Numbered from the stretch's first letter, positions 25,281-37,119 are shown. The stretch: DNA of 64,000 nt from Epiperipatus broadwayi (GCA_028023455.1 JAQFVV010006305.1:2595001-2659000), one strand, 5' to 3'. A program made the numbers and translations. Notes: generated by a model from the letters alone, not told the origin.

Positions 25281-25494
25281 GATGATTAAGATAATAGAAC
25301 AAATTATGGTAACAGAGTGATATATTATCAAATTATTACTAATGATTGCATATTTACTTGTTTGTCTCTCCTATGTCAAGAAATTCTGAATATATGCTTT
25401 TAAAAATATATGGAATTTTTTTGATACGATAAAACAATCTACTTTTATTTTCACTTAAGAAAGACAAATGTAAGTTTTTTGAAAATTGCAGAAT

Positions 25495-25626
25495 AAAAGA
25501 AGTTAAGTTGTCTTGCGTTGGTGGTCGAGAGGTCAGCGCGACTGCCTTGCACTTGCAGGCAGTTGCCCGGGTTGCGGGTTCGCGCCCGGCCGATGCTATG
25601 ACACTTTAAAAAAAAAAAGAAGTTAA
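25495..25626 (+). mobile_element. tRNA-derived SINE, well preserved copy
   Basis: Body about 25510-25614, flanked by the TSD 'aaaagaagttaa' (25495-25506 and 25615-25626). The head folds as a tRNA: 7-bp acceptor GCGTTGG/CCGATGC, D stem GTCG/CGAC, A box TGGTCGAGAGG and B box GGTTCGCGCCC. It then has the family 3' end 'tatgacac' and an A-run. The anticodon arm is a CTGCCT/AGGCAG hairpin with an oversized loop, unlike a working tRNA. At about 65% G+C it stands out from its surroundings and keeps its CpGs, consistent with a recent insertion. Confidence 0.9.
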
Positions 25627-26234
25627 CTTAACTTAATTTATTAATGTTTTTTTAAAAATCATTCTTGTACATTGATAATATTAGGCTGTAGCAATCAGTT
25701 CTGTTGGTGATAATGTTGACTAATTCATATGTACTAAATGTGATATGACTTCACAGATTACAATAAACCTATAATGTTCTTTAATGTTTTTACTTTCAAA
25801 TATTTACAATTAACAATTGTTATTACGCTATTATTACCTAATGACATTTTCTGCACAGTAAAAAAATAATACTTCTTTCATTCGGTCCTTTGAATAACAT
25901 TTTGTTTTAAAAAGAATTTACTTATTGTATAATTAACTTAAAACTGATTTAGAACAAAATCTTACATACAATTGAAGTTTATATTTGTAAATTTAAAAGT
26001 AATGTTTAAACAAACAAGGATTAATAGTCAAATTAAAAAGAAAATACTGAGATAAAAATAAATTTGTTATATCGGAATTTTTTTTCAAAGTGATGATCTA
26101 CAAATCTATCTTTTTGACTTGCTGCTATTTCCCTAATAAATAATCTTCAAATACTTCTTCATTGCTGGTGATAACTTGCCATTGCTTTTCATAGAATACA
26201 ATAAAATATTTTTTTTCATGATTTATTGCTTGAG

Positions 26235-26385
26235 AATTCACAAGAAGCTAGAGTAATGGAAGTGACAAGTCTGGAGCCACAACACATGAATTTTTAGTTC
26301 TATACCAAAACGAGAATGTTTGTGAATCTTAATTCCATAATCCGCACTCCAACCACTGAACTAAACCACGTAGTATATTTTATTG
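26235..26385 (-). mobile_element. tRNA-related SINE-like sequence (minus strand)
   Basis: The minus strand reads 'gtggtttagttcagtggttggagtgcgga', containing a perfect pol III A box (TAGTTCAGTGG). The B box that should follow is not clear. I see no second copy in this window and no TSD. It could be an old SINE or a tRNA pseudogene. Confidence 0.4.
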
Positions 26386-27758
26386 AATTAATATAATAAT
26401 TAAAAATCATTTATTCGTATTTTTTTTCATAGATAAGATTTATATAGAGTTATTTTTAATTAATGTAGCGTGACGAATTAAAACGATATGTTTGCTTTTC
26501 CTATTATACGATGTAAAAACATCTCTTAAATTCGTTTTATCTTAAACTGCCAAAATACTTAACAATGTCAGTACATTTGAAATTGAAGTAAATGAAAACT
26601 GGTCGACTTCTGACTTTTTCAAAAATCAAAGGGATTTACTTACTATTTATATTACAAAGGCCTCTTAACATTTTAGACTTGGTAATTGACAGATTTTCGA
26701 GATGGGCAAGCAGTATTAATATATCAAGTCTAACCAGATGCTAAATGTCAATATATGAGTGTGTCTATGGAGTATTAAAACAAGAATAGCACTTGAATTT
26801 TTAAAATAATTTATTTATCTATTTGTTTTAAATTAATGATAGTTAATATTTTTTTAATATATTTTTTTAAAAAAAAAAAGATGTTTTTTTTATTAAAAAA
26901 AATAGTATCGAACAAAAAAATCACCAGCTTTTTTTTAATAACTTTTTTTGTCAATTATTTGCTCATTAATATTTTTGATGAACTAAGGCTAGTCATATAT
27001 AACCAGAATAATTGTCAGATATTGGTCGGCAAGTATAAAACAAAGAAATAAACCTACTCTAGCATGTAACTCCTTCACGGTTTGTCTATGGAGACTGTTA
27101 GAAAAGACTGCCACTCAGCAGGTTATTTAAAGGCTATTCTAATCATACCTGTGTACAATTTCAGAAATTTTAATTTGATTAAATTAGATAATCTTACCAT
27201 TGTTTCTCTAATTCTCCTGTAAATTACTTGAATTAAAACCAAATATGAAGATGAAATTTTAAATAGATACAATACATCAAGTATTAGTTCAACATAATTT
27301 TTAATATTACCTGTATACAAATGTGATATCACATTAAACAGGTACTATGATCCATTCTGTATAAGGCAAAGATCCCAGAAGTATAAAATGATATAAGTTT
27401 TATTATTGTTTTAGCAAATCTATTTTTATATTTATGTAGCCGAAGGAGTACTTAGGATGTCATGTTCAAAATTTGAGATTCAAATTCAGACTTATAAAAC
27501 ATGGCAAATGTTTTCACATTTAAAATGAACTTAAGATTTTTTTTCAGATAGCCATTCAACTATTCAATATTAAATAAATTTACATGGTTTTTAAAAAGAA
27601 AAGAGAACCAAGAAGAATAAGAATTAAAACTATTACCATTTTAGTTGGCTTAATGAATAATGACTTCTCTTTCTTTTTTTGCAGATATCAATGTTTAATA
27701 AAACTTACTTGTCTTAGACTATTGTTGAGATTTAAAGAAATCATACTTTCTTTTCTTT
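26386..27758. other. AT-rich DNA, nothing recognised
   Basis: Contains poly-T/poly-A runs near 26850-26950. No supported gene or repeat. Confidence 0.4.
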
Positions 27759-27766
27759 CTTTAAAC

Positions 27767-28119
27767 CATGTGTAGTCAACCTTTTTATACCTACCACCCA
27801 CTTTTGTATCTCTGTTAGTAGTAAAATTTTCTAACTGCCCATTGCTTCCACAATATTGGTGATTTATAGAGTAGGAACGTAACTTTATAAAATTTATAAA
27901 GCACAGTTACAAGCTAAACCATATAATAATTACTTATCAAATACTTTATGTTGGACTTTTGCCAAGTTTGGCTGAATAAAGCTCTATGAAATTTTTTTAA
28001 GAAGTCAATTAAATTTTAAAATGAAGAAAGTGCTACAGTGTCAGACAAAACCCCTATCATCCACCATGAAGGCTGGAACACCCACTAGTGTTTGGTAGGG
28101 ACCAGGTTGACTATCACTG
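27767..28119. mobile_element. Non-autonomous hAT-like DNA transposon
   Basis: Terminal inverted repeats CATGTGTAGTCAACCTTTTTA... (left) and the complement of ...CCAGGTTGACTATCACTG (right) share the CANTG.TAGTCAACC form seen in hAT superfamily ends. An 8-bp TSD with one difference, ctttaaac (27759-27766) and ctttaagc (28120-28127), is the length hAT transposases make. The 353-bp interior has no transposase. Confidence 0.7.
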
Positions 28120-28127
28120 CTTTAAGC

Positions 28128-29175
28128 AATAAATTCTTGATAAAAATAGCAGTGACTACAATTCTTGATGTTGCTCATTGAGTTATCTTAACAATCTTAA
28201 TATAATATCTTAGATATTTTAAAAATCTAGATATTTTACTGCACAGAAATAATAGATTGAATGATAATAACTTTACTGATATCAAACTATAGATAGAATT
28301 TACTGGATTTTTAATTCTAAATATAATATGAGATGCTATTGTTTGTTTTTATGAATTACAGTACAGCCTAGGAAATATTTGAAAGCTGTTCCTTTATTAT
28401 CAAGTATCTTATACTGATCACATGAACTTTTTATACTCATAAACATGGTAAAATTTTTAAAATAATGATATACTTTATGCATCAATGAAGCATAATCTTA
28501 GGACTAAGTAAACACTGTAATATGATTGCACAATCCATATTTGTTCATACATGTTTTATCATTGAAAAATCCATCTTTAAATGTTTATGCTTAGAACATC
28601 TCAGATCCTACATCATAGAATTCATTTGAAATAACAGTCATGAATGTCTGAACTAGAATAGAGTTGCTGCAAATCGAAATATTTAAGCTTGTGTTGATCA
28701 CTTCAACATTTTTTCTCTTATGGTTTTATAGTTTTTGGTTATAATTCTTTATAATAACCAAGGTTTTATTTCACTAAGCACTGATTTTTTTAGTCTTAAT
28801 AAATTTGATTTTGCAGTCACTTCTCTTAAAATGGATAATTTAAAAATATTAAGCAGTGTTTGCTGCCAGTGCTTGGCTTATTGAGTGCCAACAGTTTCAT
28901 CCATTATAAAATCACAAAAATCTGATGCTAATTTCTTTTCAGATATTTTTTTTATTATATTTTAAGATTCTTTGTATAAAACATGCTAGAAGAGGCAGCA
29001 TTCTTTATGCAAGGATGATATAAAATAATGGTTACAGCTGGTTATTATTGGCATTATTTTTGTTATCATGTAGCACAGAAATTGATATGTACCAATATGT
29101 TTCTGTTGAAAATATAAAACAATTGACTAAATGTAAAAAAAGATAATGCTTATATATAAAGATAATTTAAAACAT
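28128..29175. other. AT-rich DNA, nothing recognised
   Basis: No supported feature. Confidence 0.4.
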
Positions 29176-29990
29176 TTAGCTGATTTTGTACAAAGTTAAG
29201 TAGTTTATAAATGCAAATCACATCATGACAGCCAAAGCCTAAATAAATCAATCTCTATAAGTAAAAGATGGATTCCATCTTTCATTCTGGTCTAAGATTC
29301 TTAATATAGATAATAAGGTTGACACTTGAATTATAACAGATTAGGTTTTTATATTCCTAGAAGTTTAATTAAAACTCATTTAACAGACAAATATAAGCTA
29401 TTTTCCAAAAGGTTTGCGATGATGGTATTTTATTTGGAATATTTAAATAAAGTTAAATTTTTCTAAAGACATTCAATATCATATTAGATGATGGAAATAG
29501 TCCAATATAAAAATGCAACAAATATAAGCTGTTTTGAAAGTAGAATAATAAAAAGTAATTTTTAAAACTTTCAAATCCTACTACTATTCATTATTAATTA
29601 GATAATAAACTTTATTTTTACATAAAACTAGATAGTTTAGAAATGTGAATTACATAATAATAGACAATGCCTACCAAAACTTTGAATTTACAATTGTTAT
29701 AATTTAGTTGAAAATTTTCTTGTTTATACTAACATCTTAGATCAAGGTGAAGAATGAAATCCATCTTTTACTTATAAATGTTGCATTGACAACAGATTTT
29801 AGGTTTATGATAACAGATTGTAGGTTTATGATTTGGGTAGGCTTTGACTGTCATAATGTGATTTACTATTATAATCACCCTAGCTTTGTGCAAAATCAAG
29901 TTTATTATCTAATTAATAATGAATAGTAATGGGGTTTGAAAGTTTTAAAAATTACTTTTATTAGTCTACTTCCAAAACAGTATAATGGGG
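29176..29990. repeat. Inverted-repeat cluster with PLE terminal-repeat pieces
   Basis: Two inverted pairs are nested here. 29176-29250 pairs with about 29845-29920 (shared 'cacat.atgacag.caaagcct'). 29527-29615 pairs with 29897-29985 (shared 'aagtaatttttaaaactttcaaa'). Between them, 29410-29520 carries pieces of the PLE terminal repeat ('gatgatggtatttta' and 'gatggaaatagtcc') in opposite orientations. Confidence 0.55.
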
Positions 29991-30058
29991 TTTATTTAAA
30001 CTTGTCCTGACAACAGATTAAAGATTCGTGGATTGAATAGGCTTAGTCTGTCATCATG

Positions 30059-30060
<2 letters not shown>

Positions 30061-30102
<42 letters not shown>
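30061..30102. repeat. (AT)21 microsatellite
   Basis: Uninterrupted AT dinucleotide run. Confidence 0.95.
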
Positions 30103-30107
<5 letters not shown>

Positions 30108-32450
30108 CATTCTGACTTGAATTTAATCTTGGTGAAATTATCTACATAAATGTTTTTCTAGTTCTTTTCTTTTATTTTAATTCTAAGATTATTTAAATCA
30201 ATTAAAAAATAATTAAAATAGTTTACCTTGTTATTAAATGATAGTTTTAAATAGCACATTGTATCGTAAAATTGCTGTACATATTTTAACAAGCAATGTA
30301 TCAAAATGTATAATTCCATTTTATTTCACAGAAAAATTTTAAAATTAATAGTTTTATTTTATTTTTAGGATAATATAATAAAAGTAATAATGTATATATT
30401 AGGAATATATTATTAAAACTATAGAAACAGTTTTATATGATAGCAATAATAAAATAAAGTACGTATTGATAAATTTATTTGACCTTTTATTTACTGCATA
30501 TATTTTAAAGATAAGATTTAAACATAAACAAACAATATATTAAGTAATTGTTAATGTATGTGTATGCATGTACCTGTATTTATATGTTATGGCAAAATTC
30601 AAAAATCTCAAGTTTTATGTATTCAATGTATTAATATAAAATATTTAATTTATTAAAATGTATATTTAAAATATTGATTGTGATATAAAATATATAAATA
30701 AGAAGGAATGTCCATTATATTTAAATATAATGTTGAATTTATTTTGTATTTGATTTGTAAAATTATAATTTTTTTATTTTTAAAACATATTGCATTATTT
30801 ATTTTTATAAAATTAAAAAAATATTTTAGTGACATGAATGCTGGTTTGTTAAAAAACAAACTTTTATTGAATGAAAAAATAGATAAATTTGACTCTTAAT
30901 AAAAAAAAACACTATAGAAACAAGTGAAAATAGAGTTTACAACATGAAACACCATAAAAACAATGTCTAGAATAATGATATAAATATGACATCAGCAGGA
31001 AAAAAACTATTTAAGCCCCTGATCTTAGATTAAATGCTCACTCTTATTTTTGTCTCAATAGTTAAACTATACAAGTTTGTGTGTATATATCAATTTTTAT
31101 CTAAAATTTAAAATGAATATTATAGACTATATTCATAAAATGTCCGCTTAAAAAACCTAAGTGCTGTGATACACTTTGTAAGGAAATTTTGAATAAATTA
31201 ACAACTGCTATTGCTATTATATAAATGAAATAGTATTAAACATTGTAAAATGTTAATTATGGAATACTCTACTAAAAATAAAACATGTCATCAAAATAGA
31301 TAATTTTAATGGAATTCTAATAATTTGGAATAAATATATATATTATATATAATGTCTATGTACACAACTGAATGTTTAAAATATCTAAAAGATTTTGAAC
31401 TATAAATTACTTTTTGTGTGTGTTTAATAAAATATGTAAGTGGATCATAACATTTTTGTTATACATAATAAATCCTTGCATTTATTCAATGGAGTTGCAA
31501 TTTGATGGACATTCCTTGTGAGTAAAAAGAAAAGTTTACCAGATAATTTATTTATATTTTAAAATTTTGTATGTTTTGGTGATACACGTGTTTGTCTAGT
31601 GTACAAGAAAAACATATCATTCCAAAAAGAGAAGATTAATTAGTTTTCAGACTGTCTTAAGTTAACTTGTACACAGCTTAACCCACTATAAATTCAGCAG
31701 TTTTACATTATCGTAGCATATTTAGGCTCATTTTAAAGCTTAAAAAGTACTGTAAGATACTGACCTCTCTTGAATTATTTTACAAATAAAAAAATCAGTA
31801 ATATAGGAATTCAAAGCTACAACAAAGAGAGAAGGCAGGCCTTTCTAGATGCTGATTGGTTGGTTCTCATCACAAACAATGGAAGAGTGCCTGTCAATAA
31901 TTTTCACCACTCCAACTGCTTTGTTTTGATTTTGAAAATGAAATAAATATTTTAGAGCATTTTTAAAGTATTTTTTTACATATAATGTATTTTTATAAAA
32001 TATGCTAAAAATATAATTACTTTACAAAAATAGTAAGATTTTAGTAAAAATTCTTTACTTTTATACTAGTGTAAATTTAGAAAGAAATCAATGATGTCTG
32101 CAACACTTTGTAATTCATTACAAACTTTCTTTTAGTCTTCCACTATCGAATATTTTTATAATTATAAATAGAAATTTATTTTTGAAAAAACTTTCATTTA
32201 CTTTCATAATCTGACAAATTATTAATATACTTTTTACAAATGAAACTAAAATGAATATAATATTAAAAGATGAATATATATTTTACTGCTGATTCTGTAA
32301 TTGACCAATGAAAAGTTTAGAGTTTTAACTCACGCAGCCAAACAGAATGTGTGCAGCACAATGGTTAAAGTAAATAGTAAGCAAAATTAAACAATATATT
32401 TATTAATGATAATTTTAGTTTGATTAAATAAAATTATCTTTACTTGTTTG

Positions 32451-32499
<49 letters not shown>

Positions 32500-33794
32500 G
32501 TTTTCAGATATAAATATTTATGGTGACATTAATAAAAGTTTGTATATTTAATGAACATTTATAATAATATTTTATGAAATGTAAATTAATAAGCTTATAT
32601 TTATTTTGATAATAAAAATAGTAAACAAATTAAACATATGAATTAAGTTCATAAAATATATCTTTATATATTTATTTAGCAATAATTGTGCTAATATATA
32701 ACCTTTTTTTGGTTTCTTAGTGGTATAATAAATAAATAATAATCAATTCAAGTGTAAACTATTTGACAAGGAATATTTTATTTGCTTTTTAATTTTATAT
32801 TATTATTGTTTATATTAATGAATTTTTATTTTTGTTAATTAAACTGGGTTTTTGTAACCATTACTATTTAAATTATTACATTAATTAATTAGTGTTTATT
32901 CACATCTTTATATACATTATATCTGGTAATGAATTCTGAAAAGGAGTTCCTAAAAAGTTAAATAATATTATAAATTAATAAGATATTTGTGGAATAAATA
33001 ATTTTAATAATATAGAAAAGTTTAAATATTTTTTGCCTATTTAAAAATATAGTTTAAGTTATAAAATTCATTTATAATTTAAACTACATTTTAATAATCT
33101 AAAGAATTTAGTTGCTTGTATTTCATTCACCATTAATCTAAATCTGGAGAGTTTCTATTTTTTTATTTTCATGTATTATTATATTAGCTACCTGAACATT
33201 AGTTAAGTATTATACCTGTTTTATTTATTTATTACCATTATCTTTAGCATTGAAGGTGTTAGGTAATTTTCAGGAATATAAATTTCCATCTGTATACTGC
33301 TCTTACAGATAATTAAATGCTATTACATTTGACATACAATGTTTTAAGCATTTTTTTAAATACCATTACATTTGGCAATCCAAATGGAGCTTAAGTAAAA
33401 CTTTTTACCTATGATGTAAATATATTTTTTACTAATACAATTTAGGGGTTTCATGGCATACAAAAACATAGTAGTGTGTGTGTGCATTTATATAAATAAA
33501 GTTGAAAGAAAAAGAAATAAACACAGACAAAAAGTTTATAGTTATTTTCTATATTTCATTGAAATAACAGATGAGGATTAAATAAATTTGAATTTAAAAT
33601 TTGCTTATTATAAATTAAACATTTAAAAAGGTCTAATAAATATTTTATTAATTCTGATTTTGAAATTAAAAAAGCATGTTTTTATGTTATAATAGATATT
33701 CTGGTAATTATAAAATTTCACTATCAATTTTAGAAATCCTTTTTAAATGTAAAGCTTATACAGCATATTTTGATAAAATTCCACTATCTGTTTT
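30103..33794. other. AT-rich DNA, nothing recognised
   Basis: About 3.7 kb of very AT-rich sequence with a (TA)21 run at 32455-32496. A patch at 31800-31930 is less AT-rich ('gagagaaggcaggcctttctag...') but has no recognisable motif. The overlapping open frames at 30653-30899 are low-complexity. Confidence 0.4.
32455..32496. repeat. (TA)n microsatellite
   Basis: Uninterrupted TA dinucleotide run of about 42 bp. Confidence 0.95.
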
Positions 33795-34002
33795 AGCTTA
33801 ATTGTAAGTATAGAGGATTATTTGGCAATAATGTTAGCATCAGCATGGGATTTGAGTTTTCATCATCAGATTTTCAATGATATGGATGGCTGAAAAGTTG
33901 GAGGTTGCAGTGATTGAAGCCTGTCCATTAAAGTATGAAGATTTGCTATCTTAATATAAACTGAGCATTGATTATATATATGTGTGAGAGATGATAGTCT
34001 GG

Positions 34003-34046
34003 ACCAACTGATGAGTGCTGGGTTAGCATGAAATATGTATACTGGT
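34003..34046 (+). ncRNA. Hammerhead ribozyme-like motif, family A unit 1
   Basis: Core CTGATGAG at 34008-34015, stem II TGCT-GGGTT-AGCA, then TGAAA, stem III TA/TA-type and NUH site ATA (cleavage expected after 34041). Stem I ACCA pairs with TGGT, with one mismatch next to the core. The closing G10.1-C11.1 pair is G-T. Probably weak or inactive. Confidence 0.75.
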
Positions 34047-34474
34047 GATTATTAATCTTTTCTACATGTGTGTGGTTATGTGTATCAGTTATATGAGATA
34101 GTGTGAATAGTTGAAGGTGCTGGAAAATCTGAGTTCAAATCCTCTATACTTACAATTAAGCTCCCAGGTTTGTGAAGAGTGCCTGGTTTCAAATATTTAC
34201 ATATTAAGCTTGTATCCTGTCCATCCCTCTTATATGTATTTAATGGATACTGTCCTATACATGAGGGGTCAGAGTGACTTCAGGTCAACATGGGCATGGC
34301 AATAATGTTAGCATCAGCATGGGATTTGTTTTCATCATCAGATTTTCAATGATATGGATGGCTGAAAAGTTGGAGGTTGCAGTGATTGAAGCCTGTCCAT
34401 TAAAGTATGAAGATTTGCTATCTTAATATAAACTGAGCATTGATTATATATATGTGTTAGAGATGATAGTCTGG

Positions 34475-34518
34475 ACTAACTGATGAGTGCTGGTTTAGCA
34501 TGAAATATGTATATTGGT
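34475..34518 (+). ncRNA. Hammerhead ribozyme-like motif, family A unit 2
   Basis: Core CTGATGAG at 34480-34487, stem II TGCT...AGCA, TGAAA, a short stem III and site ATA (cleavage expected after 34513). Stem I ACTAA/TTGGT pairs at all five positions with one wobble. The distance between predicted cleavage sites in the two units is exactly 472 nt, giving a defined monomer. Confidence 0.78.
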
Positions 34519-34649
34519 GATTATTAATCTTTTCTACATGTGTGTGGTCATGTGTATCAGTTGAATGAGATAGTGTGGATAGTTGAAGGTGCTGAAAAAT
34601 CTGAGTTCAAATCCTCTATACTTATATACATATATATATATATGTACCA

Positions 34650-35803
34650 TATTTACAGTTGATATTCCTAATCTTCAGAAACATTCTAATGAATTTAAAT
34701 TAGAACTTACAAATAGGTTTCAAGTGTTAGAAGATTTTGAACATGATACAGATTTGAATGAAATTAATATGAAAATAACTGATACACTTTTAAAAACTGC
34801 AACAAACATAGCTGGTAGAAAAAAGCAGCAATTGACTAATAAAATTTCTATTGAGACTAGAGAATTTATGAAGAAAAGAAGGAGTATGAAGATATACAGA
34901 AATGATGTATTAAAAAGAATTGAATATCTCGAATTTTGTAAAATGGTACGGAAAAGAGTTGAAAATGATATAAGAAAGTATAACTGTGAAATAGCAAGGA
35001 AAGCTGTAGAAGAAAATAAAAGTCTCAAAAATGTTAAACAACATTTTGGTATTGGTAGGAAATTTATATCTGCAATAAGAAAAAAAGATGGAATTATTAC
35101 TAAAAAGAGAGATGACATCATGAAATTGGTAGAAGATTTTTATCAAGAATTATATAGTAATAAAGAACAAGTACCTCCTATATCTATTACATCTTCCGAA
35201 TTGCCCAGAATTTTAAATGAAGAAGTGAGACATGCAATTAAGTGTATGAAGAAAGGAAAGGCTCCAGGAAATGATGGAATTATAATTGATATATTAAAAG
35301 AAGCAGGTGAAGAAATAGAAACAATTTTAACAAAGTTATATACCAAATGTCTAAATGATAAAGATGTATCGGAAGATTGGAAGAATGCAGTAATAATATT
35401 AATATTTAAAAAAGGTGATAAAGAAGATATTAGAAATTACAGACCTATCAGCCTTTTATCAGTTTTATATAAAATTTTTACCAAGATAATTACAACTCAT
35501 CTACAGAGAACTTTGGATTTCCACCAACCAAGAGAACAAGCTGGATTTAAAAGTGGTTTTAGTACAATAGATCATATCCAGGTATTGAGAGAAGTCATAG
35601 AAAGGACAAACGAATATGAGTTGTCATTATGTTTTGGATTTGTAGATTATGAAAAGGCATTCGATTCTATACACATTTCTTCAGTGATTAAAGCATTGGA
35701 TCATCAAGGTATAGATCCAGGATATTGTCATATTTTAAAGAATATTTATAAAAATGCAGATTACATAATGATACTGGAAAAATCAACATTGAGAAAGGTG
35801 TAA
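34650..35803 (+). pseudogene. RTE reverse transcriptase, fingers and palm
   Basis: An open frame of about 385 codons covers the RT N-terminal half. RT copies LINE RNA at a nicked target. Landmarks are a basic, coiled-coil-like linker (residues 1-150), KAPGNDGI (RT motif 1), 'AVIILIFKKGD..DIRNYRPISLLSVLYKIF' (motif 2), 'QAGFKSGFSTIDHI' and the first catalytic Asp block 'FVDYEKAFDSI'. The frame is lost just before the GVRQGDSISP motif, which appears in a shifted frame at about 35797. Confidence 0.88.
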
Positions 35804-35908
35804 GACAAGGTGACTCCATATCTCCAAAACTCTTTACAGTAGTGCTGCAAGAAGTATTTTGTGGATTAAAATGGGAAACTAAAGGAGTGAAAGTAAATAG
35901 ATTTCACA

Positions 35909-36592
35909 GATGATGTAATTGTTTTTGCAAATAATGCTTCAGAGCTGCAGGAAATGTTGCAGGAGTTAGCAGATGAAAGTAGAAAAGTAGGACTAAAGAT
36001 AAATGTTAAAAAGACTAAAGTAATGTTTAATCGATTTGCTCAAAATATGAAAATAAAGATTGATTATGAAGAATTAGAAGAAGTTAACAGTTACAAATAC
36101 CTTGGTCAGATTATTAATACAGATGGAAACATAATGGAGGAAATTAATCATAGAATTAAACTTGATTGGAGTGCTTTTGGTAGAAATAACTTGATACTAA
36201 AAGGAAATATGCCTATGTATTTGAAAAGAATGGTTTTTAACAAATGTGTTTTACCAGTTCTTACTTATGGATCTAAGACTTGGACACTTAATAGAAGAGC
36301 AATACAGAGACTTCAGACCACTCAAAGAAGTATAGAGAGATGTATGTTGGGAGTAACAAGAAGAGATCGAAAACGCAATGTATGGGTAAGACAACAAACA
36401 GGTGTTACTGACCTTATTGAAAAAATTAAAAGATTGGAATGGAGTTGGGATGGACATATTGCTAGAAAAGATGATAATAGATGGACAATTGAAATTTTAA
36501 ACTGGATTCCAAGAGATTGTAAAAGACCCAGAAAGAGACTACATGTGAGATGGATGGATGAAATAAGAAAATGTGCAGGGGTGTTGTGGTGA
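35909..36592 (+). pseudogene. RTE reverse transcriptase, catalytic loop, thumb and C-terminus
   Basis: It continues RTE-3 in another frame with FTDDVIVFANNASELQEML (the F(A)DD catalytic box, Ala replaced by Thr). Then follow GLKINVKKTKVMF, YKYLGQIINTDG, 'LPVLTYGSKTWTLNRRAIQRL', 'GHIARKDDNRWTI' and the C-terminal basic stretch. A TGA at about 36590 replaces Arg; beyond it, translation would continue to FILQWIDNG. The catalytic pair is intact but the protein is split by the frameshift. Confidence 0.85.
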
Positions 36593-36732
36593 AGAGAAGC
36601 TAAAGATCGGAGAAGATGGATTAAACTTGGAGAGACCTTCATCCTGCAGTGGATTGATAATGGTTGATGTTGATGATGATGACCAGTCATGCCTTTACTT
36701 CTTTTGATCACTGAAAACAGAAAGGGTACATA

Positions 36733-37110
36733 TAATGAAGTTGTGGAAAAATAAATATGAAAAGAGTGATTATACAGAAAGTGAATTATTGGTTTTTATG
36801 CTGGGTTTGGGAAAAGCTAAGGGGGATTTAGATATAAAGGTTATAGAGTTAACAAAAATTATGTTGTGGAAATGGGATAGAGCAGATTATGGGTAAATTA
36901 AGAGTGGTGAATGTAAAAGAAAGTGGCTAACAGGTTTATCTGGGCATAATTGCTGAGATATTCTTGACTTCGTTTAAGGAGAAGCCATAATACATCACAT
37001 CACATCACATCACATTAGGCTAACAGGTTTATCTGGGCATAATTGCTCATATATTCTTGACTTCATTTAAGGAGAAGTCACAGTAGATCACATCACATAA
37101 CATCACACAG
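36733..37110 (+). repeat. Two family D LINE 3' ends in tandem
   Basis: The first (36733-37017) includes the pre-tail block 'gtgattatacagaaagtg' and the conserved tail 'gtggctaacaggtttatctg', ending (CATCA)n. The second (37018-37110) repeats only the tail and ends in 'atcacatcacataacatcac'. The 37651-37913 copy aligns with the first along its whole length. Confidence 0.7.
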
Positions 37111-37119
37111 AAAAAAGCA

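Larger units (their letters stand above)
21950..25290 (+). mobile_element. Old RTE-clade LINE, interrupted by a younger RTE (RTE-2)
   Basis: Excluding the nested insertion at 22592-23264, this is a nearly complete RTE of about 2.7 kb. The apurinic-type endonuclease starts near 22095 (LGTYNCRSLSSKRR) and runs to GHRNKRAYRFV at 22591. It resumes at 23255 with DRFVKFVKKKNNFIL, then an 'NYILI'-like motif near 23375 and 'NTGSD' near 23425. The RT part follows from about 23495 (LPNLQKDLNKFKLE) to 25270, riddled with stops and frameshifts. The 3' end has a short GATGATGATT tail. The element is dead and clearly older than the other RTE copies here. The upstream limit is approximate. Confidence 0.8.
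33824..34633 (+). mobile_element. Tandem hammerhead repeat, family A (retrozyme-like)
   Basis: A unit of 472-474 bp is present once completely (33824-34297) and again as a partial second copy (34298-34633), cut off by the RTE that follows. The copies are about 96% alike by eye. Each has a type I hammerhead motif at the same place and ends in a tRNA-like B box (GAGTTCAAATCC at about 34133 and 34605). There is no open reading frame of note. Direct tandem repeats with one hammerhead per unit are the known form of animal retrozymes and of PLE terminal repeats; which one this is cannot be settled from one locus. Confidence 0.7.
34650..36683 (+). mobile_element. RTE-clade LINE, 5'-truncated (RTE-3)
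   Basis: It starts within the linker between endonuclease and RT ('DIPNLQKHSNEFKLEL') and ends with TGATGTTGATGATGATGA. The 3' half is very similar to RTE-1, so the family has been active fairly recently. A frameshift near 35790, a small deletion near 35890 and a late stop at about 36590 (AGA to TGA) inactivate it. The upstream neighbour is the truncated family A unit. Confidence 0.9.

Noticed and set aside
25510-25600. Functional tRNA gene
   Set aside because: The anticodon arm has an oversized loop. The sequence ends in a family tail and A-run with a TSD, and a diverged second copy exists at 5489, so it is a SINE.
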